64,000 bases of DNA from positions 41,403-105,402 of the forward strand of contig JABJPX010000055.1 of assembly GCA_018663625.1 (NCBI GenBank). The letters are read 5' to 3'. The notes below the pieces were generated by a model. It was not told the origin of the DNA and did no database searches. It worked only from the letters and a program-made list of their open reading frames with translations. This document shows positions 25,561 through 33,989 of the stretch, in pieces (positions within the stretch are counted from its first letter, which is position 1; every line of letters begins with the position of its first letter). This DNA comes from Polaribacter sp. (GTDB lineage: Bacteria > Bacteroidota > Bacteroidia > Flavobacteriales > Flavobacteriaceae). The position numbers and the translations under genes are program-made.

Positions 25561-26661
25561 TTACGACTTTAATTTTTTTTGGACACGTTGAGAGATTGCA
25601 GTTAGTGTTTCGTAGGGAATAGTTGCTGTTGCATCTGCAATTTCTTGTATCATTTCTTGGCTGTTAAAAACAATAACTTCGTCTACTTCAGCGCAATCAA
25701 TCGTTGTAATATCGACCATAATCATGTCCATACAAACATTTCCAATAATGGTTGCTTTTTGTCCATTAATGAGAACATGTCCGATACCGTTTCCTAGTTT
25801 TCTTGAAATTCCATCTGCATGGCCAATAGGAATGGTTGCTGTTTTGGTTTTTTTATCTGCAATAAAAGCTCTGTTGTATCCCACGGACTCTTTAGGTTCA
25901 ATGTTATGAATTTGAGAAATAATCGATTTTAAATTGTGCGTATTTTTTAACTGATTTGTTTCTTTTTCATCATTGCCAAAACCATAGAGTCCAATACCAA
26001 TTCGCACCATGTCAAACTGTGCTTTTGGATAATTAATGACTCCAGAGGTGTTTAAAATATGTAAGATCGGTTTGTACCCAAGTCCTGCCTGAAATTGCTG
26101 AGCGCTCTCTGAGAATGTTGATATTTGTTGGTTTGTAAATGCTTGTTCTTTTATTTCTTCACTTACTGCCAAATGAGAAAATAGCGATTGTACTTTTAAT
26201 TGCTTCGTTTCCTTTAGTTGTGCTAATAGTGTTGGAACGTCTTTTGTACAAAACCCCAATCGATTTAATCCAGTGTTCAGTTTTATATGAATTGGATATT
26301 CTTGCAGCGCAGTTTGAGTTGCTACTTTTAAAAAGGCATTAAAAATTTTAAAATTATAAAGATTAGGTTCTAAACAGTAGTTTACGATTGCGAGGAGGTT
26401 TGGTATTTGAGGATGTAATACTAAAATAGGTGCTTTTATTCCTGCTTCTCGCAGTGCGATTCCTTCGTGTGCATAAGCAACAGCAAAATAGTCTACTTTA
26501 TCTGCTAGAAATCTTGCAATTTGAACCCCATCACTACCATAACCAAATGCTTTTACAACGGCTAATATTTTAGTTGTTGGATGTAGTTGTTTTTTGAAAT
26601 GGTGAAGATTGTGCTTAAGTGCACTTCCATCAATTTCTAAAACAGTCACATGGTTGTTCAT
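25561..26661 (-). CDS. alr: Alanine racemase
   Basis: A 366-residue PLP enzyme that interconverts L- and D-alanine for peptidoglycan. The PLP lysine lies in A-V-V-K-A-F-G-Y-G-S-D-G (about residues 34-45); the family normally has V-K-A-N-A-Y-G-H-G, so the segment differs slightly but keeps Lys and Tyr. The second catalytic residue is the Tyr in S-V-G-Y-N-R-A-F (about 260-267), and G-L-Y-G-F, I-P-I-G-H-A-D-G and G-N-V-C-M-D-M are typical. It follows tdk after 2 bases and precedes the hydroxylase gene by 4 bases. No MurF fusion, which some Bacteroidota Alr proteins have, is present. Confidence 0.93.
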   Translation of the reverse strand: MNNHVTVLEIDGSALKHNLHHFKKQLHPTTKILAVVKAFGYGSDGVQIARFLADKVDYFAVAYAHEGIALREAGIKAPILVLHPQIPNLLAIVNYCLEPNLYNFKIFNAFLKVATQTALQEYPIHIKLNTGLNRLGFCTKDVPTLLAQLKETKQLKVQSLFSHLAVSEEIKEQAFTNQQISTFSESAQQFQAGLGYKPILHILNTSGVINYPKAQFDMVRIGIGLYGFGNDEKETNQLKNTHNLKSIISQIHNIEPKESVGYNRAFIADKKTKTATIPIGHADGISRKLGNGIGHVLINGQKATIIGNVCMDMIMVDITTIDCAEVDEVIVFNSQEMIQEIADATATIPYETLTAISQRVQKKLKS

Positions 26662-26663
26662 CT

Positions 26664-27311
26664 TTAGTCGACGTTTGTTTGTGTATCTTCTGAAAGCGGC
26701 GCATCGTCTTTTGAAGCATTAATTGCTTCTTGTTGTTTCTGTAAGGCTTTATAATAGGCGGCTCTACTTAAAGGCTCATATTCTTGCGTTTCACCCAACA
26801 TTACGATGTCATCATTCTGTGCTTTCCTAAAGCTATAATGTGCTAGGTTACCAGTATGTGTACACACAGCGTGAACTTTAGTCACGTATTCAGCTGTTGC
26901 CATTAAAGCAGGCATAGGTCCAAAAGGATTTCCTTTAAAGTCCATATCCAATCCAGCTACAATAACTCGAATTCCACGATTTGCTAAATCGTTACAAACA
27001 GCAACAATTTCGTTGTCAAAAAACTGTGCCTCATCAATCCCTACAACATCCACGTCATTTGCCAACAATCGAATGTTTGACGCAATTGGAACTGGTGTTG
27101 AACGAATTCGACTGTCATTATGAGAAACAACTTCTTCTTCGTCGTAACGGGTGTCTAATGCTGGTTTAAATATTTCAATTCGTTGTTTTGCAAATTGCGC
27201 TCGCTTTAATCGTCGAATTAATTCTTCTGTTTTACCAGAAAACATAGAACCACAAATTACTTCGATCCAGCCAAATTGTTCTGTATGATTTACTGTGTTT
27301 TCGAGAAACAT
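26664..27311 (-). CDS. tdk: Thymidine kinase (TK1 type)
   Basis: A 215-residue TK1-family kinase that phosphorylates thymidine in the salvage pathway. The P-loop is [10 protein letters not shown] (about residues 21-30), the Walker B-like D-E-A-Q-F-F (about 93-98) holds the catalytic Glu, and the lasso region has E-Y-E-P-L-S-R. The zinc ribbon is degenerate: where most TK1 enzymes have two C-x-x-C pairs, this one has only V-C-T-H-T-G and no second pair, so zinc is probably not bound. The C-terminal tail is acidic. It is the first gene of the leftward tdk-alr-hydroxylase operon. Confidence 0.93.
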   Translation of the reverse strand: MFLENTVNHTEQFGWIEVICGSMFSGKTEELIRRLKRAQFAKQRIEIFKPALDTRYDEEEVVSHNDSRIRSTPVPIASNIRLLANDVDVVGIDEAQFFDNEIVAVCNDLANRGIRVIVAGLDMDFKGNPFGPMPALMATAEYVTKVHAVCTHTGNLAHYSFRKAQNDDIVMLGETQEYEPLSRAAYYKALQKQQEAINASKDDAPLSEDTQTNVD

Positions 27312-27412
27312 TTTGTAGTTTTAAGCATTCGTTTTTTTAAATTTTACATTATTTTTACAAATAACAAATTTAGGAATATTTACAAGTAAAAAATAAATTC
27401 AAGACACAACTT

Positions 27413-28282
27413 ATGCACAAAAAATTAGAAGCCGATTTAATGAGTTTAGCGCATAGCATTTTACAGATGAAAAACAGAGACGATGTCTTTGCTTTGGAGG
27501 CAAAAGCAAAAGTGATTTCGAGTAAATTATCCATGTTAGCTTTTGTTGAAACTTACGTAAATACAACTCCAAATCTAAAAGAAACAAAAGAAGAGTTGAT
27601 TGCTTCGGTTGAAAAGGCTTTTGAGATCAAAGAGGTGCCTAAAGTTATTCAAGATGAAATTGCAATTGTTCAGGAATTAGAAGTTTCGAGTGAAAAACTC
27701 ATAACACCGATAGCAGCCACAGAAGAAGAAGTAGAAGAAGAAGTAGAAGAAGAAGTATTGGAAGAAGAAAAAGAAGAAGAATTTATTGAAGAGGCTTTGC
27801 CAGCGGCTGTTGATGTTGCCGATGATTTATTTATAGAAGCTACAGAAAATGTTATTTTAGAACAGCCTTTCGACGCGTTGGAAGCAACTTTATTTCCTTC
27901 AGAAGTATCAGAAGAAACTCCAGAAGAAGCAGGAGAGGACAGTGAAGAAATAAAAATTCACACGCTAGAAGAAGAATTAAAGGATACAATTCCTGTTGAT
28001 GTGATGGCAAATTTATTTGAAATGGCTCAGCCAGTTTCTTTAAATGACACACTCACGAAAAATATTCAAATCGGTTTAAATGACCGAATTGCATTTGTTA
28101 AAAATTTATTTGATGGAAGTCAAGAAGATTTTAATAGAGTCCTTTCACAATTAAACTCTTTTAAAACAGAAAAGGAAGCCATTAAATTTATCAATAAAAT
28201 GGTGAAACCAGATTACAGTTGGGGCGAGCAAGAAGAATTTGAAACTCGTTTCATGGAAATTATACAAAGAAAATTTGTTTAA
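27413..28282 (+). CDS. Conserved acidic protein of unknown function
   Basis: A 289-residue protein that I cannot assign to a named family. It has three parts. A helical N-terminus (about residues 1-65) is followed by a very acidic low-complexity middle (about 100-195) with a run of Glu-Glu-Val repeats (G/A-rich DNA near 27721-27780). The conserved-looking helical C-terminus (about 205-289) has D-R-I-A-F-V-K-N-L-F-D-G-S and a terminal F-M-E-I-I-Q-R-K-F-V. There is no signal peptide or membrane helix, so it is cytoplasmic. It is divergent from tdk, and a glycosyltransferase gene begins 13 bases downstream on the same strand. The acidic linker suggests a scaffold or interaction role, which is only a guess. 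Confidence 0.75.
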   Translation: MHKKLEADLMSLAHSILQMKNRDDVFALEAKAKVISSKLSMLAFVETYVNTTPNLKETKEELIASVEKAFEIKEVPKVIQDEIAIVQELEVSSEKLITPIAATEEEVEEEVEEEVLEEEKEEEFIEEALPAAVDVADDLFIEATENVILEQPFDALEATLFPSEVSEETPEEAGEDSEEIKIHTLEEELKDTIPVDVMANLFEMAQPVSLNDTLTKNIQIGLNDRIAFVKNLFDGSQEDFNRVLSQLNSFKTEKEAIKFINKMVKPDYSWGEQEEFETRFMEIIQRKFV

Positions 28283-28295
28283 GACTTCATTGACA

Positions 28296-29039
28296 ATGAC
28301 AAAAAAAGAATTACCAATCAAATATATTTTTTGCATGAAGTGGGGAACACTTTACGGAGCGGAATATGTAAATCGATTATTTTCGATGGTTCAGAAAAAT
28401 TTAACCAGCGATTTTAAAATGGTTTGTTTTACAGACGATCCATCAGGTATTATCGAAGCTGTTACCTGTTATGATATTCCTGAAATGGGGATTCGAACTG
28501 ACATTCCAGAACGAATGTGGAAAAAGTTGACTACCCTTAAAAAAGAATTATATGGTTTAGAAGGAACAGCGTTGTTTTTAGACTTGGACATTGTTATTGT
28601 AGATAATATCGATTGTTTCTTTGAAGTTGACGGTTCTTTTAGAATTATTAAAGACCATGGATGGAGAAGCTGGAGAATTACTGGAAACTCTTCAGTATAT
28701 CGATTTGAAATCGGAAAACATGGCTATGTTTTTGATGATTTCTTATCTAATTTTGATGAAATAAGAAAACGACATCGAAACGAGCAAGAATATCTTACCC
28801 ATGCCATTCATGACAATGATGATCTTCAATACTGGGACAAAGCATGGTGCCCGAGTTTTAAATATGACTGTGTTTCAAGGTTTCCATTGGCTTTTTGGAA
28901 AAAACCAACAATACCAAAAGGAGCCAAAATAATTATTTTTCATGGAGAAATAAATCCGCACAAAGCAGTTGAAGGTGGTAGAGGAAAATGGTATCGATAT
29001 GTAAGAGCTGCGCCCTGGGTTGCAGAGTACTGGAAATAA
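28296..29039 (+). CDS. Putative glycosyltransferase with D-x-D motif
   Basis: A 247-residue cytoplasmic protein resembling small GT8-like glycosyltransferases of Bacteria. It contains I-K-Y-I-F-C-M-K-W-G near the N-terminus, V-C-F-T-D-D-P-S, the L-F-L-D-L-D-I-V metal site (about residues 90-97) and near the C-terminus I-I-I-F-H-G-E-I-N-P-H-K (K-x-x-F-H-G type, nucleotide-sugar binding). An open frame extends 19 codons upstream into the previous gene, but the ATG at 28296 gives the conserved start T-K-K-E-L-P-I-K. Donor and acceptor are unknown. It may form a unit with the acidic protein before it and the DUF3089 lipoprotein after it. Confidence 0.75.
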   Translation: MTKKELPIKYIFCMKWGTLYGAEYVNRLFSMVQKNLTSDFKMVCFTDDPSGIIEAVTCYDIPEMGIRTDIPERMWKKLTTLKKELYGLEGTALFLDLDIVIVDNIDCFFEVDGSFRIIKDHGWRSWRITGNSSVYRFEIGKHGYVFDDFLSNFDEIRKRHRNEQEYLTHAIHDNDDLQYWDKAWCPSFKYDCVSRFPLAFWKKPTIPKGAKIIIFHGEINPHKAVEGGRGKWYRYVRAAPWVAEYWK

Positions 29040-29055
29040 TTTTAAAAGATGAAAA

Positions 29056-30060
29056 ATGAAGAAAGTTATTTTAATATTGGTAGCAGTTTGTTTTTTGGTG
29101 AGCTGTAAATCCGCATATAAAACACAGAAATTTGTAGCGGAAGAAACTCCGTTAGAACCCAACTACAATGAAGAAAAGAATTGGGCTGTTTTGCCGTCGA
29201 AGTATTTAAAAGAATTGATTGCATTTTCATCTCAAGAAAGAGACACTTTACAAGCCGATGTTTTTTATGTATACCCAACTTTAAATACAGAAAAAGAAGA
29301 TGCCCGTTGGAATGTGCCTATTGAAGATGTAATTCAACAGAATAAGGTTCTTAATAAAGCCGTACTTTTTCAAGCATCTGCTTTTACAACTGCGGGTAAA
29401 TTATATGTGCCCTATTATAGACAAGCACATATACGTTCTTATCAAATGCTAGAAGATGGTGGAGAAAAAGCACTTTTATTAGCCTATTCAGATGTTAAAA
29501 GAGCTTTTGAAACCTATTTAAAAAAATACAATAATGGCCGACCTATTATTATCGCAAGTCACAGTCAAGGTTCAACACATACCAAGTTTTTATTGCGAGA
29601 TTTTTTTGACAACAAACCTTTGCAAAAACAATTAATTGCAGCGTATGTAGTGGGTACTGTTCTAAAGCCAGATTTATTTACGTCGATTCAACCCATGACA
29701 GCACCAAGCGAAGTTGGTGGGATTGTTGGATGGAATACTTTTAAAAAAGGTCATTACCCGAAAGGGAAAAACATTTATGTTGGAAGTGTAACTACGAATC
29801 CGATTACATGGAATTCCGAAAAAATAACGGAATTAAATCAACACAAAGGCTTCTTATATTCAAATAAAAAAATCTACAAAAAAGCATTAAAAATTGAAGT
29901 TACAGACGGCCTCATTTGGGCTACAAATCCTAAATTCCCAATGCGTTTATTTATGTCTTTTATGAAAAGCTATCATGTAGGAGATATCAATCTTTTTTGG
30001 CAAGACATTAGAGATAATGCTGTTTTAAGAACACATGCTTTTTTAGAGAATTCTAATTGA
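29056..30060 (+). CDS. DUF3089 alpha/beta-hydrolase-like lipoprotein
   Basis: A 334-residue lipoprotein with the signal M-K-K-V-I-L-I-L-V-A-V and lipobox L-V-S-C (Cys17). The mature part matches DUF3089: D-V-F-Y-V-Y-P-T near residue 70, and the nucleophile elbow I-I-A-S-H-S-Q-G-S (about 169-177), a G/S-x-S-x-G pattern where Ser between His and Gln would be catalytic. This suggests a periplasmic or outer-membrane-anchored serine hydrolase; the substrate is unknown. The last 8 bases overlap the convergent ArsC-like gene. Confidence 0.85.
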   Translation: MKKVILILVAVCFLVSCKSAYKTQKFVAEETPLEPNYNEEKNWAVLPSKYLKELIAFSSQERDTLQADVFYVYPTLNTEKEDARWNVPIEDVIQQNKVLNKAVLFQASAFTTAGKLYVPYYRQAHIRSYQMLEDGGEKALLLAYSDVKRAFETYLKKYNNGRPIIIASHSQGSTHTKFLLRDFFDNKPLQKQLIAAYVVGTVLKPDLFTSIQPMTAPSEVGGIVGWNTFKKGHYPKGKNIYVGSVTTNPITWNSEKITELNQHKGFLYSNKKIYKKALKIEVTDGLIWATNPKFPMRLFMSFMKSYHVGDINLFWQDIRDNAVLRTHAFLENSN

Positions 30061-30400
30061 TTTTTGCTTTGAGGGCTGCAATAACGTTTTTGCTATTTCC
30101 AATAAAAATGCTGTCTTCGACCATAAATACAGGACGTTTTAAAAAGGTATATTCTTCCAAGATATATTGACGATAATCAGCTTCAGAAAGTGTTTTGTTT
30201 TTCAAGTCCAATGCCTTGTAAAGCTTTGCTCGTTTGTTAAACAATGCTTCATAACTTCCAGAACGTTGGTGCATTTCTTCTAGTTGAGCAACATTTACCG
30301 GATTCGACTTTATTTCTTGACGTTCAAAACCGGTAGTATTTACTTCTTTTAAAATTCTTCTACACGTATCACAAGTTTGTAAAAAATAGACTTTCTTCAT
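30053..30400 (-). CDS. ArsC/Spx-family thioredoxin-fold protein
   Basis: A 115-residue protein of the ArsC/Spx/YffB family. It has the C-D-T-C-R-R-I-L motif (residues 10-17, C-x-x-C) at the thioredoxin-fold active site, F-N-K-R-A-K-L-Y-K in the middle and the conserved R-P-V-F-M-V (about 93-98, cis-Pro region) near the end. Real arsenate reductases and Spx regulators share this fold. There is no arsenic operon here and the sequence lacks features that would settle the choice, so a general thiol-redox role is all that can be said. Convergent overlap of 8 bases with the DUF3089 gene. Confidence 0.8.
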   Translation of the reverse strand: MKKVYFLQTCDTCRRILKEVNTTGFERQEIKSNPVNVAQLEEMHQRSGSYEALFNKRAKLYKALDLKNKTLSEADYRQYILEEYTFLKRPVFMVEDSIFIGNSKNVIAALKAKIN

Positions 30401-30443
30401 TCATTTATAGTATTATATTTACATTTCAAAATTAAACATAAAA

Positions 30444-30899
30444 ATGAAAATACAATTCGATGTTTTAAGAAAATCACGCGATTTAGTTTTAAAAGAATTA
30501 GACGGATTAACATTAGCGCAAATCCATACCATTCCAGCAGGGTTTAAAAACAATATTGCTTGGAATGTTGCACATTTAGTGGTAACACAACAATTGTTGC
30601 ATTACAAATTATCGGGTTTAAATTGCTTGTGTCCAGATGATTTAATTGAAGCGCATGCCAAAGGAACATTGCCAACAAAAACGTTTTCTGAAGAAGAGTT
30701 TGAAGAGGTAAAAGAACTGTTAGTGGGCTTGCCAGATACTTTAGAAGAAGATTTTGAAGCAGGTATTTTTGTCAATTTTAACGAATATCCAACCAGTACT
30801 GGTTTTGTTTTGAACTCCTTAGAAACCGCAATGATATTTAATAATTTTCATGAAGGCGTGCATTATGGAATTATTAGATCGATTAAAAGATTCGTATAA
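30444..30899 (+). CDS. DinB-family protein
   Basis: A 151-residue four-helix-bundle protein of the DinB/DfsB superfamily. Candidate metal-ligand histidines are in A-W-N-V-A-H-L-V (about residues 39-46) and N-N-F-H-E-G-V-H-Y-G (about 133-142), the usual three-His arrangement. Members include bacillithiol- and mycothiol-dependent transferases and stress-induced proteins. Bacteroidota use bacillithiol, so a thiol-dependent role is possible but unproven. It is divergent from the ArsC-like gene (43-base gap) and ended by a hairpin terminator. Confidence 0.8.
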   Translation: MKIQFDVLRKSRDLVLKELDGLTLAQIHTIPAGFKNNIAWNVAHLVVTQQLLHYKLSGLNCLCPDDLIEAHAKGTLPTKTFSEEEFEEVKELLVGLPDTLEEDFEAGIFVNFNEYPTSTGFVLNSLETAMIFNNFHEGVHYGIIRSIKRFV

Positions 30900-30950
30900 T
30901 CGTTTTATCTAATCGCTAAAATTTAACAAGCGGTATTATACCGTAAACAA

Positions 30951-30981
30951 AAAAAAGTACGCATATTTTGCGTGCTTTTTT
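30951..30981. terminator. Terminator between DinB and Ig-like lipoprotein genes
   Basis: Arms AAAAAAGTACGCA (30951-30963) and TGCGTGCTTTTTT (30969-30981) pair over 13 bases including one G-U. The T-run serves the + strand and the A-run serves the - strand. A smaller inverted repeat, CGGTATTATACCG, lies just before it at 30931-30943. Confidence 0.75.
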
Positions 30982-32587
30982 ATTGGTTCACTTTAAATAC
31001 TGGATTTAGATAATAGTTGGGTCTTAAACTTAAATCTTCATCCTTAAAATAGATGATTTTTTCAGGCAACATTTTTTCTAAGTAATTTCCAGTATCCCAA
31101 ACATTGTTTTGATTACGATCTTCAATGGCTCTTACCGTATATGCTTTTGGTTCTAATAAATCATACACAATTGTAGCTGTTTTTTGTACGAAGTTTCTTT
31201 GAACTAATTCAAATTTTGAATCTAACAGTTCGATAATGTAATTTTTTGAAGCTGGATTTTCTACTTTCAAGGTTATTCGTCCATAATCTTCAATTTCTTG
31301 TGTTCGAACCCGATACGCTAGCGAGTCATTTGTAAACGCATAAATGTCTGATATTGCTTCGGGTAAAATAGAAATTCGATACAGTTGCACAGGAGCTTTA
31401 TCAAAAACAATCGCTAATTTATTTTCTTTTTCGTCAATAATACTTTTAAAGCTTACCGCAAGAGAATCCTTGTTCATAATTGCTATTTTAGTAGCATCGA
31501 TGTTCATTACAGGGTTGTTTGTGCGTATGAAGAACGTGTCTCTGAAATGAATGATCCCTGAGGTACCTTTAATACTTAAACTATCAAATTTCTTTTTACG
31601 AAGCTTTACCGTTACAGTATCTTTTAATGCTGCATTTGAAATGATGAAGTTTAATGAATCTGCTTCAAAAGGAGCAAACCAGTAGTTTAAAGTGTCTTTT
31701 TCTTGTTCAAATTTTGCAATGCTTTTAAAATCTGCAGGTGTATCTGAAAGAAGTGTCACCTTTAGGTCTTCTTTTTTTCCATAAAAAGGAAAAATTAATT
31801 GTCCCTTTTTAAGTTCTTTTGCTCTTCCAAATTTAAAAGGTTGTGCTTCTTTAAAAACTACAATATCCTTTTGAAGAATACTATCTCTAGGCAACTGAAT
31901 GGTATCTGTATAAAAACCAATTTGATCTGTTTTAGGGTCAAATAGGTAATCATTTGTTGATTCCTGCAAGGCAACCATTAAGTAGTTTCCATCTTTTAAG
32001 TTCGAAAAATTAAAGTGAATAGAATCTGTCGTTGTTGTTACATAATTCGGTTTTTCTCGATAGACAATAGAGTCTGTAAAAGCACTGTCTATTTTATAGA
32101 GCAAAACATTAAAATCCCTATTGGGTTCGTTGACTAGAACATCTTTTACAGTTCCTTTAGATTTGAGAGAATCAATATAATTACCCGTAGAGAAAACATA
32201 TTTAAAACGTTCTAATGGGTTGCTTTCGTTATTATCTTCTATGGCATTTCCGAAATTGAAAATATAAGTAGTGTTCTTTAACAAGGTGTCGATGATCTCT
32301 ATTTCCAAATATTTACTAGCAAACCCCTGTGGCTTAATTAATGGCGGGTATTTCATTGGTGGAGAAATCACCAATTGCTTGTTTAGGTTTTTTAGCTTTA
32401 TAAACTCATTGAAGGATAATTTAATCTTTGAAGCTTCAAAATTTATGTTTTCGTAGGGTGGAGTAGCGGTCACCATTAATGGTGCATCTTCATCTCTTGG
32501 ACCACCATCGGGTCTACTTGTTCTTGCACAGTTTCCTAAAACGAGTGTAATGACTGTGAAAAATAAAATTTTAAGCGTGTTTTTCAA
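30980..32587 (-). CDS. Ig-like (Big_5) domain lipoprotein
   Basis: A 535-residue lipoprotein: signal M-K-N-T-L-K-I-L-F-F, lipobox L-G-N-C (Cys20), then R-T-S-R-P-D-G-G-P-R-D-E-D-A-P, a stretch highly conserved in this Bacteroidota family. The first 100 residues form the Big_5 Ig-like domain (I-N-F-E-A-S-K-I-K-L-S-F-N-E-F-I). The rest is a string of beta-sandwich segments ending with a carboxypeptidase-regulatory-like part that has D-R-N-Q-N-N-V-W-D-T-G. It is probably anchored on the outer membrane, facing the periplasm or outside. The function is unknown. It follows the broken comF gene on the same strand after 55 bases. Confidence 0.8.
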   Translation of the reverse strand: MKNTLKILFFTVITLVLGNCARTSRPDGGPRDEDAPLMVTATPPYENINFEASKIKLSFNEFIKLKNLNKQLVISPPMKYPPLIKPQGFASKYLEIEIIDTLLKNTTYIFNFGNAIEDNNESNPLERFKYVFSTGNYIDSLKSKGTVKDVLVNEPNRDFNVLLYKIDSAFTDSIVYREKPNYVTTTTDSIHFNFSNLKDGNYLMVALQESTNDYLFDPKTDQIGFYTDTIQLPRDSILQKDIVVFKEAQPFKFGRAKELKKGQLIFPFYGKKEDLKVTLLSDTPADFKSIAKFEQEKDTLNYWFAPFEADSLNFIISNAALKDTVTVKLRKKKFDSLSIKGTSGIIHFRDTFFIRTNNPVMNIDATKIAIMNKDSLAVSFKSIIDEKENKLAIVFDKAPVQLYRISILPEAISDIYAFTNDSLAYRVRTQEIEDYGRITLKVENPASKNYIIELLDSKFELVQRNFVQKTATIVYDLLEPKAYTVRAIEDRNQNNVWDTGNYLEKMLPEKIIYFKDEDLSLRPNYYLNPVFKVNQ

Positions 32588-32642
32588 GAGGTGTAATTTA
32601 TTTACAAATAAACAATTTATTTTTCAGTTTTTAATGTTAAAG

Positions 32643-33324
32643 TTATCTTGTAAATGACATTGTTAAAATACTAATTTTAATGTTGGGAGTCTTTAGTAAC
32701 TCCTTGCTACAAGCCTTTAAAGTAGCTCCAGTTGTAAGTACGTCGTCTATCAATAGAATGTTTTTGTTCGCGAAAATAGTGGTGTCTTGTAAAGAGAATT
32801 TCAGTTCGTTGTTTTCAAACCTTTCAAACCCTTGTTTGAAAGTCTGTGTTTTTGTTGCATTTATTTTTAAAAGAATATTTTGTTTTAGCGGTTTATTCAA
32901 GTAAAAACTCACGCGCCCTCCAAACTTTGTAAGTTGATTGTATCCTCTTTCTTTTTAATTTCTTAGGATGTAATGGAACAGGAACAATGAAATCGACTTC
33001 GGAAAATTGTTTGTTTTCTATAAGAAGTTCGCCAATCCAATTACCTAGAAAGATCCCGATATTTTCATTTCCATTATATTTTAATTCATGAATCAGTTTT
33101 TTTGTTTTTCCTTCTTTACTGAAAGATAATAAGGTATTTATTTCTTCTACAGGGATTCTGCCATAAAACTTTCTCAAAAGTTCATTTTTAGTAGCATCTT
33201 TAAAAAATAATACGGGCAAATCATGCCGACAAATTGTACAAGCAAAAACTTCATTTTCAAAAAGTGGATACTCACAAATTAAACATAATCTTGGATAAAA
33301 AATTTGGAGAAGGTCTTTTATTAT
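32643..33324 (-). pseudogene. comF: Broken comF (ComF-type phosphoribosyltransferase-like protein)
   Basis: Together two frames encode a full ComF-like protein. The 5' frame gives the zinc finger C-L-I-C and C-T-I-C, then E-L-K-Y-N-G-N and V-P-V-P-L-H-P-K-K-L, and goes out of phase near 32943-32960. The other frame continues G-Y-N-Q-L-T-K-F-G and the PRPP-type loop L-L-I-D-D-V-L-T-T-G-A-T, ending at 32643. One extra base in a purine-rich run explains the shift. The start is also abnormal: where an ATG is expected there is ATA-ATA (33324-33319) right after an in-frame stop, and no ATG, GTG or TTG precedes the zinc finger. ComF supports DNA uptake during natural transformation. Sequencing error could explain the shift but not so easily the start. 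Confidence 0.75.
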
Positions 33325-33381
33325 TTATATTTTCACATTACTTTTTTTTCTAAGGTACAAAAAGTTAAAAAAATAAATAAT

Positions 33382-33945
33382 TTGACAGACACAATAAAGT
33401 TTTTTAGAGAAGCCATTAAAACACTAAAAACATCTGGAACAGTAATGCCAAGTTCTTCTTTTTTGGCTAAAAAAATGTTGCAGAATATTCATTTTGCTTC
33501 TGCAGATATTATTGTAGAGTTAGGTCCAGGAAACGGCGCCATCACAAAATTTATTTTAAGAAAACTACATCCAACCGCAACATTAATTTGTTTTGAAATT
33601 AATGAGAACTTTCACAAAACCCTATCTGAAATTAAGCATTCACAGCTGATTGTCCTAAAATCTTCTGCAGAAAACCTTGAAGAAGAATTACTTAGATTGG
33701 GAATTCATGAAGTAAATTATATCGTCTCCAGTCTGCCTTTAACGATTATTCCGGAAAAGATTACGAATGTAATTTTATCCCAATCTTATCAAGTTTTGAA
33801 ACCCAATGGGACCTTCACGCAATATCAATATAGTCTTTCTTATTTTAAGAAACTTAAACAGTTTTTTAGACATTCCATTTCTTTAAAATTTGAATTATTA
33901 AATTTTCCTCCAGCATTCATTTATTTATGTAAGAAAGTAGGCTAA
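33382..33945 (+). CDS. PmtA-like/rRNA adenine methyltransferase-family SAM methyltransferase
   Basis: A 187-residue class I methyltransferase resembling phospholipid N-methyltransferases (PmtA type) and the KsgA superfamily. Motif I is V-E-L-G-P-G-N-G-A-I-T (about residues 45-55), motif II has C-F-E-I-N-E, and V-S-S-L-P-L-T-I-I-P is the post-I motif IV position. The N-terminus S-G-T-V-M-P-S-S-S-F-L-A matches the family. The open frame reaches back to 33304, but the conserved start is L-T-D-T-I-K-F-F, so I use the TTG at 33382. It is divergent from comF. Substrate (lipid or other) is not certain. Confidence 0.75.
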   Translation: MTDTIKFFREAIKTLKTSGTVMPSSSFLAKKMLQNIHFASADIIVELGPGNGAITKFILRKLHPTATLICFEINENFHKTLSEIKHSQLIVLKSSAENLEEELLRLGIHEVNYIVSSLPLTIIPEKITNVILSQSYQVLKPNGTFTQYQYSLSYFKKLKQFFRHSISLKFELLNFPPAFIYLCKKVG

Positions 33946-33950
33946 TTTTT

Positions 33951-33981
33951 CTTGATAACTTTTTAGATTCGTTTATATTTG
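33951..33981 (+). promoter_or_regulatory. Promoter of glyS
   Basis: CTTG at 33951-33954, a 19-base spacer and TATATTTG at 33974-33981. The ATG of glyS at 33990 is 8 bases beyond the -7 box, implying almost no leader. Confidence 0.55.
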
Positions 33982-33989
33982 CCTTAATT

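Noticed and set aside
27720..27780. Purine-rich repeat as a CRISPR or tandem-repeat element
   Set aside because: It is in frame and encodes the acidic Glu/Val linker of the 27413-28282 protein.
33304..33381. Upstream extension of the PmtA-like methyltransferase (M-E-K-V-F-Y-Y)
   Set aside because: Family proteins start at the L-T-D-T-I-K segment; the extension runs through the comF promoter side and is not conserved-looking.
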